Assembly: GCA_035455185.1 (NCBI GenBank) | Contig: DATIFQ010000444.1 | Span: forward strand, 1-9,294 | Direction: 5' to 3' | Source: JAEHDI01 sp035455185 | Lineage (GTDB): Bacteria; Acidobacteriota; Terriglobia; Bryobacterales; Bryobacteraceae | DNA: 9,294 nt | Shown here: positions 5,098 to 9,294 of the stretch, piece after piece | Position numbering within the stretch: position 1 is the stretch's first letter | How the letters are laid out: each line of letters opens with the position of its first letter | Position numbers and translations under genes: made by a program | The notes under the pieces: model-generated | Seen by the model: the letters and a program-made list of their open reading frames with translations, nothing else | The model's database searches: none | What the model was told of the DNA's origin: nothing

Positions 5098-5682
5098 CTA
5101 TCCTTTCGCCGCGCTTCCGGCCCCCTCTTTTACTTTCGCGAGCGCTTTGAGCGCTCGCTGCCGCGCGCGGAAAAGCCTTACCTTCAGGGTATTCTCGTTC
5201 ACATGATAGATCGCTTCCAGTTCCTTGAGCGAGAGACCCTCGACCTCCTTTAGCAGGAGAAGAATCCGGTCTTCTTCCGAGACGCCGGCTAGGATCGACT
5301 GCACGAGCTCCCGAACGGCGGCCTTCGCTTTTGCGTCGTCACTGCGTCTCACCGCCTCAGCAGTGTCGGCGGTGAGCAACTGCTGCTCCGACAGATCCGC
5401 GACCCGAGTCTCCATCTGCTTTCGCCGTCGCCGTAAATAGTCGTAGGCGGCGTTCACCGTTAAGCGGTACAGCCAGGACTCAAAAACCGCCGGCGTCCGT
5501 AATTGCCCGAGCGACTGGTACAGGCGCAAGAACACCTGCTGCCCGACATCCTCAACGTCATCGGGACGGCTGATGAGCCTTGCAATCGTGCCGAGAACGC
5601 GGTTCCGGTAAGAGGAGACAATCTCGCCAAATGCAGTGTCGTCGCCACGCTGCGCTCGCTCGATGAGTTCGGAATCCGCCAC
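5098..5682 (-). CDS. ECF-family RNA polymerase sigma factor
   Basis: The 194-residue protein has the two-domain ECF layout. Region 2 spans about residues 15-90, with DDVEDVGQQVFLRLYQ (41-56, core RNA polymerase binding) and FESWLYRLTVNAAYDYLRRRRK (67-88, -10 recognition). After a variable linker, region 4 spans about 125-180, with SEEDRILLLLKEVEGLSLKE and the helix-turn-helix LEAIYHVNENTLKVRLFRARQR. It would direct RNA polymerase to a stress regulon. The start is a GTG at 5682; in-frame upstream codons offer no ATG or GTG before 5740, and the ribosome site is weak. It heads a three-gene operon with a putative anti-sigma factor and a Spy/CpxP-like protein. I could not find an obvious autoregulatory ECF promoter (GGAAC-type) in the 163-bp upstream gap. 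Confidence 0.95.
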   Translation of the reverse strand: MADSELIERAQRGDDTAFGEIVSSYRNRVLGTIARLISRPDDVEDVGQQVFLRLYQSLGQLRTPAVFESWLYRLTVNAAYDYLRRRRKQMETRVADLSEQQLLTADTAEAVRRSDDAKAKAAVRELVQSILAGVSEEDRILLLLKEVEGLSLKELEAIYHVNENTLKVRLFRARQRALKALAKVKEGAGSAAKG

Positions 5683-5845
5683 CTTGCCGCCTGCACGGCC
5701 GTCATCCGGAAGGCTGACCTTTCCCCCAAACGAAATGGCGAACCGGCAAACCTCAAGGTTACAAGGGGATAGTGCTAAAACGCAAAAACCGAAGGGAAGC
5801 GGCCAGCAGGAGAATGCGCCCCCGGCCGGCCGATCACGGCTAGGT

Positions 5846-6019
5846 TTAGGCCGCTTGGTCGGACTCGCGGTCGAACTCCTGTTCGAGCCGGCAGTAGGTC
5901 TCTAATGACTCGATCAGGTTCTCAACGAGAAGCAGCCTCAAATAGAGGGAATCCAGCTTTTCCTTCACAGCGAGTGGTCTGGCCGTCAGGGCGTGGGAGG
6001 GGACTTTCTTCGCAGCCAT
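5846..6019 (-). CDS. 57-residue helical protein of unknown function
   Basis: ATG at 6019 gives MAAKKVPSHALTARPLAVKE followed by a leucine-rich helical stretch (KLDSLYLRLLLVENLIESLE, residues 20-39) and an acidic tail ending ESDQAA. The heptad-like spacing of leucines suggests a coiled coil or helical hairpin that may dimerise; there is no signal peptide or metal site. A second in-frame ATG at 6028 would add three residues, but both starts lie inside an inverted repeat (6018-6044) and neither has a Shine-Dalgarno site. It diverges from pcrA. The regular protein-like composition favours a real gene, but without a homology search this is moderate. Confidence 0.55.
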   Translation of the reverse strand: MAAKKVPSHALTARPLAVKEKLDSLYLRLLLVENLIESLETYCRLEQEFDRESDQAA

Positions 6020-6044
6020 GGTATACATGTACTAGGAGTACCAT
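6018..6044. repeat. nested inverted repeats over the start of the 57-aa gene
   Basis: ATGGTA (6018-6023) is mirrored by TACCAT (6039-6044), and inside it GTACT-AGG-AGTAC (6029-6041) forms a perfect 5-3-5 inverted repeat. GTATAC (6021-6026) is a third small palindrome. Their position over the start codon suggests a repressor site for the small gene, but no regulator is known. Confidence 0.45.
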
Positions 6045-6109
6045 AAGACTAGCAAGACCCACCCGATGTCATGGTGATAGGTATCTTGCGGGGAGCGTCC
6101 TGGAACATT

Positions 6110-6129
6110 TGTAGGTGTATACACTTACA
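6110..6129. promoter_or_regulatory. operator-like 20-bp palindrome upstream of pcrA
   Basis: TGTAGGTGTATACACTTACA is symmetric at 18 of 20 positions, with a perfect 10-bp core GTGTATACAC (6115-6124). It sits about 70 bp before the pcrA start and about 40 bp upstream of a likely -10 element. Its GTATAC centre is shared with the site at 6021-6026. It does not match the E. coli, Bacillus or cyanobacterial LexA boxes that I know. Confidence 0.5.
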
Positions 6130-6164
6130 CTACTGGCAGGCTTAAGCGGCGGCCACCGCCTGCG

Positions 6165-6173
6165 TGGTAGAAT
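6165..6173 (+). promoter_or_regulatory. extended -10 promoter element for pcrA
   Basis: TGG followed by TAGAAT (6168-6173) forms an extended -10 (TGn plus five of six to consensus), which can work without a -35 box; none is seen. The transcript would begin near 6180, leaving about 20 nt before the ATG at 6201 with no Shine-Dalgarno sequence. A GGCGG/CCGCC hairpin (around 6148-6160) lies just upstream. Confidence 0.45.
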
Positions 6174-6200
6174 CGGCAATCGTCTTCATTTCTCAGTTCG

Positions 6201-8525
6201 ATGGATTTCCTCGAAGGGCTCAATCCACGCCAGCGGGAGGCTGTCTGTCACTCTGACGGGCCACTGCTCATCCTTGCCGGCGCCGGAAGCGGAAAAACCA
6301 GGGTCATCACGCATCGGATTGCCTACCTGATCGCCGCTCATCGCGTGCCGCCGGAGGCGATCCTGGCGGTGACTTTTACGAACAAGGCCGCTGATGAGAT
6401 GCGGGAGCGCGTTTTGTCGCTGATCGGCGGTCTCGGTTTTTGGACCGCGCCCCTGATCTCGACGTTTCACTCCTTCTCTGTCAGAATGCTGCGGCGCGAC
6501 GGCGCCCGTCTGGCGGACTTGCGTCCTGGTTTCAACTCGCGTTTCACCATCTACGACGAGGATGAGCAACTTGCCGTCGTTAAGTCAGTATTCCGTCAGT
6601 TTGGCCTCGACGAGGAGTTCATGCAGTACCGCACCGCCCTGTCGAGAATCAGCTACGCCAAGAACCACCAGGAAACCGCCGAAGACCTCTACAAAAAGCC
6701 CGATCCGAAACTTCAGAAACTCGCGTCCGTTTTCGCGGAATACGAAGGCCGGCTCCGGCAGGCCAACGCTCTCGATTTCGACGACCTTCTTCTGGAAGCG
6801 GTCCGCCTGCTCAACTACGACGTGGAAACCTTGCGCGACTACAATGAGCGCTTCCAGCATGTGCTGATCGATGAGTACCAGGACACCAACCGGAGCCAAT
6901 ACGACTTGATCCGGCTGCTCACAGCCGTCCGCCAGAACGTGTGCGTCGTCGGCGACGAAGACCAGTCGATCTATGGCTGGAGGGGCGCGGACATAAGGAA
7001 CATTCTCGACTTCGAACGTGATTTTCCGGACGCCCGCGTGATTCGCCTCGAACAGAACTATCGGTCGACAAAACACATCCTCGCGGCGGCCGGCGCTGTC
7101 GTCTCGCACAACGAGCAGCGCAAGGGGAAATCGCTCTGGACCGACGGGGAACAGGGCGATCTGATCGGCTTCTACCAGGCCGAGGACGGCGAACAGGAAG
7201 CGCTCTTCATCGCCGACCGGGCACGGCGCATCCTCGCGCAGGAACCTTCCGATCGGGTCGCAATCCTCTACCGGACCAACTCGCAATCGCGGCAGATTGA
7301 AGAGGCGTTGCGGCGCTATGGGCTCAAGTATCTTGTAGTGGGCGGGCTGAGTTTCTATCACCGGGCGGAGATCAAAGACGCCCTGGCCTACCTGAAGGTG
7401 ATTCTCTCTCCCGATGACTCGGTTAGCCTTCTGCGCATCATCAACACGCCAGCGCGCGGAATCGGCCGCACTACCACCGACCAAATCGAACGCTACGCGT
7501 TGGGGAAGAAAATCAGCTTTTGGCAGGCGATCGGCCGGATGCTGGATGAAAAGCTGTTCCCCACCCGTGCTGAAGCCGCCTTGTTGGGTTTCCGCCCGCT
7601 CATCGAAGATCTAAGGCGGGCGGCGGAAGGCGAGCCGATTCACAGGGTCCTCGAGATGGTTCTCGAACGTACCGGCTACCGGCAGACGCTCAAGAGGGAC
7701 GAGTCCCCTGATTCCGACACCCGGCTCGAGAATTTGAACGAGCTACTCAATGCCGCCGCTGAAGCGGCAGAACGCGGTGAAACGGTCGCCGAGTTCCTGG
7801 ATCATGCCGCGCTCGTCGCCGAGGTGGACGAACTCGATGCCCGCGCGCCGGTTCTGCTGTTGACGCTCCACAACGCCAAAGGGCTCGAGTTCCCCTCCGT
7901 CTTTATCGCGGGAATGGAGGAAGGACTTTTCCCGCACAGCCGGTCGGTGAACTTCCCGTCGATGCTCGAGGAAGAGCGCCGGCTCTGCTACGTCGGCATG
8001 ACCCGTGCCCGGAAGCGCCTGTTCCTGACCTGCGCCCGGCACCGCCGCCGCTACGGTGGAGGCCAGCTTCAACAGGGGACGCCCTCGCGTTTCCTCGCGG
8101 AAGTGCCGCCGCAGCTTCTGGAGAATCTGGGACGGCGCGGCGACATCCCACAACTCGACCTGTTTCTCGAACAGCGAGTTGTTCGCGAAAGCGTGCAGCG
8201 GACGGCGTATACTGGAAAAACATATAATTCCGTGGAGCACATCCGGCAGTTCTTTGCTTCCCGGAATGACGCTCAGACCGAGGCGTCCGACCGGCGGCAG
8301 GAACCGAAACCGGCTGCTCCGGCGAAGGCCCAGGCAGCGGGCGGCGCGTTGGCGCGGAAAGCCGGGATGCGGGCGGGTTCTACGATCACGCACCCAAAGT
8401 ACGGCAAAGGCACCGTAGTCCGACGGGAAGGCGACGGCGACGACGCCAAGATCACAGTCAATTTCCCGGGATACGGACTCAAGAAACTTGTTGCGAAATA
8501 CGCTGGATTGAAAACGGAAGAATGA
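6201..8525 (+). CDS. pcrA: ATP-dependent DNA helicase PcrA/UvrD (superfamily 1A)
   Basis: The 774-residue protein has all SF1A motifs in order. They are the Q motif LNPRQREAV (7-15), Walker A AGAGSGKT (26-33), motif Ia VTFTNKAADEMRERV (57-71), Walker B DEYQDTN (224-230), motif III QSIYGWRGAD (255-264), motif IV LEQNYRST (283-290), motif V TLHNAKGLEF (555-564) and motif VI VGMTRARKRL (598-607). The C-terminal segment ITHPKYGKGTVVRREG to about residue 767 is the Tudor-like fold that lets PcrA/UvrD bind RNA polymerase. The enzyme is a 3'-5' helicase for nucleotide excision repair, mismatch repair and removal of stalled polymerase or recombinase. Length is normal for the family. ATG 6201 is the only start that places the Q motif correctly. 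Its TGA overlaps the ATG of the next gene. Confidence 0.98.
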   Translation: MDFLEGLNPRQREAVCHSDGPLLILAGAGSGKTRVITHRIAYLIAAHRVPPEAILAVTFTNKAADEMRERVLSLIGGLGFWTAPLISTFHSFSVRMLRRDGARLADLRPGFNSRFTIYDEDEQLAVVKSVFRQFGLDEEFMQYRTALSRISYAKNHQETAEDLYKKPDPKLQKLASVFAEYEGRLRQANALDFDDLLLEAVRLLNYDVETLRDYNERFQHVLIDEYQDTNRSQYDLIRLLTAVRQNVCVVGDEDQSIYGWRGADIRNILDFERDFPDARVIRLEQNYRSTKHILAAAGAVVSHNEQRKGKSLWTDGEQGDLIGFYQAEDGEQEALFIADRARRILAQEPSDRVAILYRTNSQSRQIEEALRRYGLKYLVVGGLSFYHRAEIKDALAYLKVILSPDDSVSLLRIINTPARGIGRTTTDQIERYALGKKISFWQAIGRMLDEKLFPTRAEAALLGFRPLIEDLRRAAEGEPIHRVLEMVLERTGYRQTLKRDESPDSDTRLENLNELLNAAAEAAERGETVAEFLDHAALVAEVDELDARAPVLLLTLHNAKGLEFPSVFIAGMEEGLFPHSRSVNFPSMLEEERRLCYVGMTRARKRLFLTCARHRRRYGGGQLQQGTPSRFLAEVPPQLLENLGRRGDIPQLDLFLEQRVVRESVQRTAYTGKTYNSVEHIRQFFASRNDAQTEASDRRQEPKPAAPAKAQAAGGALARKAGMRAGSTITHPKYGKGTVVRREGDGDDAKITVNFPGYGLKKLVAKYAGLKTEE

Positions 8526-8680
8526 ACACCAAAAAAGTCACCGACAAGCTGGAACGGAAAAAGCTGAAGCGCACGGCCCGGAAGAAGGCTGCCCCGAAGC
8601 CGAAGCGCGCCTCGGGCGTGGCCCGCGGCTCGACGAAGCGAAAGGTCGCGAAGATGGTCAAGGGCCAGCGCAAGAGATAA
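8522..8680 (+). CDS. 52-residue highly basic protein coupled to pcrA
   Basis: ATG at 8522 overlaps the pcrA stop as ATGA, and the frame runs to TAA at 8678-8680. The protein begins MNTKKVTDKLERKKLKRTAR and ends KMVKGQRKR. It contains 15 Lys and 8 Arg against one Asp and one Glu, a net charge near +21, plus Ala and Pro as in AAPKPKRA. This composition resembles the lysine-rich tails of histone H1-like or ribosome/nucleic-acid-binding proteins; no folded domain is visible, so a disordered nucleic-acid-binding peptide is the best reading. Translational coupling to the helicase suggests related roles, but this is inference. An ordinary frame in GC-rich DNA can mimic basic composition, yet the clean ATGA overlap and the hairpin right after its stop support a real gene. 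Confidence 0.68.
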   Translation: MNTKKVTDKLERKKLKRTARKKAAPKPKRASGVARGSTKRKVAKMVKGQRKR

Positions 8681-8689
8681 GCGGCGGCC

Positions 8690-8717
8690 GGAGGCGGGCC
8701 GGTCCGCCTCCCGCTTT
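8690..8717 (+). terminator. GC hairpin after the pcrA operon, weak T-run
   Basis: GGAGGCGG (8690-8697) and CCGCCTCC (8704-8711) form a perfect 8-bp stem around GCCGGT, followed by CGCTTT. The stem is strong but the T-run is poor, so termination may be partial or the hairpin may only protect the mRNA end. The permease gene starts 13 bp later. Confidence 0.5.
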
Positions 8718-8724
8718 CCAAGTC

Positions 8725-9294
8725 ATGGGCCAGCTTCTCCGCACCAAGAGCATCGAGGCTCTGATCGCTTCCTCCGAGCAGGAGGGCAGACGGCTCCGGC
8801 GAACGCTCGGTCCGTGGAGCCTCACCGCTCTGGGGATCGGTGCGGTGATTGGGTCGGGTATTTTCATCCTGACGGGCACGGCGGCGGCGGGGGAAACGCT
8901 TGCGTTCCGCTCCGTCCTCCACGCGCCCGTCCTCGACTTGCTGATCCACGGTCCGGACGCCGTGTCCACGATCGGCCGTCCCGGGGCGGGGCCCGCCATC
9001 ACGCTGTCATTCATCCTGACCGCGCTGGCATGCAGTTTCGCGGCGCTCTGCTACGCGGAACTGGCCTCCATGATCCCCATCGCCGGCAGTGCATACACCT
9101 ATTCCTATGCGACGCTTGGCGAGATCTTCGCCTGGGTGATCGGCTGGGACCTAATCCTCGAATACGCAGTCTCCAACATGGCCGTAGCCGTGGGCTTTTC
9201 AGCCTATCTCAACGACTTCCTCGAAAGCATGCTCGGCTTTCAGTTGCCCAAACAGCTCTCCGCTCCGATGATCTCGGGCGGGCAGTTCACTGGA
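8725..9294 (+). CDS. APC-family amino-acid permease, cationic amino-acid transporter type, N-terminal part
   Basis: The first 190 codons are present and the frame is open at the window end. Residues 26-55 (RTLGPWSLTALGIGAVIGSG, then IFILTGTAAA) form the first helix with the broken GIGAVIGSGIF substrate motif of the APC superfamily, CAT/YfnA branch. Helices continue with ITLSFILTALACSFAALCYA, the conserved ELASMIPIAGSAYTYSYATL segment, and LGEIFAWVIGWDLILEYAVS. Such proteins move basic or small neutral amino acids across the inner membrane. Compared with many family members the loop between helices 1 and 2 carries about 35 extra residues (about 56-88). ATG 8725 is chosen because the protein start fits, although no Shine-Dalgarno site is visible. 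It may be cotranscribed with pcrA if the hairpin at 8690 is leaky. Confidence 0.94.
   Translation, partial: MGQLLRTKSIEALIASSEQEGRRLRRTLGPWSLTALGIGAVIGSGIFILTGTAAAGETLAFRSVLHAPVLDLLIHGPDAVSTIGRPGAGPAITLSFILTALACSFAALCYAELASMIPIAGSAYTYSYATLGEIFAWVIGWDLILEYAVSNMAVAVGFSAYLNDFLESMLGFQLPKQLSAPMISGGQFTG

Noticed and set aside
6115..6330. 71-codon plus-strand frame starting at the palindrome
   Set aside because: It overlaps the start of pcrA in another frame, begins at a GTG inside the palindrome, and has no protein-like features.
6585..7484. 299-codon minus-strand open frame
   Set aside because: It is antisense to the pcrA motor domains, whose motifs are all intact on the plus strand; long antisense frames are common at this GC content.

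Overview
The window is GC-rich bacterial chromosomal DNA. The gene content and protein style suggest an acidobacterium of the Solibacter/Bryobacter type: a C+ type L31, an ECF sigma operon with an LTxxQ-type membrane protein, and an APC permease with an enlarged first loop. This placement is recalled from family knowledge and was not tested. I see no tRNA, rRNA, CRISPR array, transposase or phage gene.

Layout, left to right. (1) The 5' end of a D-Ala-D-Ala carboxypeptidase gene (dacB-like, minus strand, cut by the window edge) diverges from a small exported protein gene (429-1106, +). That gene runs tail-to-tail into, and overlaps by 20 bp, a 12-helix MFS transporter gene (1087-2274, -). (2) A 363-bp gap (2275-2637) contains a chain of hairpins ending in a strong intrinsic terminator at 2546-2576. 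No protein gene on that strand ends nearby. It looks like a small RNA or an attenuating leader upstream of an alpha/beta hydrolase gene (2638-3654, +). (3) A 437-bp gap (3655-4091) holds a compact transcription unit: a near-consensus promoter (TTGACA-17-TAGTAT), a 19-nt stretch complementary to the 3' tail of 16S rRNA, a 14-codon reading frame, a set of hairpins and a 13-bp terminator. Ribosomal protein L31 (rpmE, 4092-4310) follows with its own weak promoter. (4) A minus-strand operon (5682 down to 4332) encodes an ECF sigma factor, a one-helix probable anti-sigma factor and a membrane-anchored Spy/CpxP-like protein. (5) A 57-aa helical protein gene (-) diverges from a pcrA/uvrD helicase gene (6201-8525, +). 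The space between them contains several palindromes. (6) A previously easy-to-miss 52-codon gene for a very basic protein overlaps the pcrA stop by ATGA, followed by a GC hairpin and the start of a cationic amino-acid permease (8725 to the window end).

The protein genes are mostly ordinary. The part most likely to be undescribed is the 3714-3968 RNA unit. Its first 15 nt are complementary to two downstream segments: a loop carrying TTCAGTG and a loop carrying CTCCTTT, an anti-Shine-Dalgarno-like sequence. The same RNA carries an unusually long 16S-tail match directly before a tiny ORF. Second are the structured leader at 2381-2576, the basic micro-protein coupled to pcrA, and the palindromes between the 57-aa gene and pcrA.
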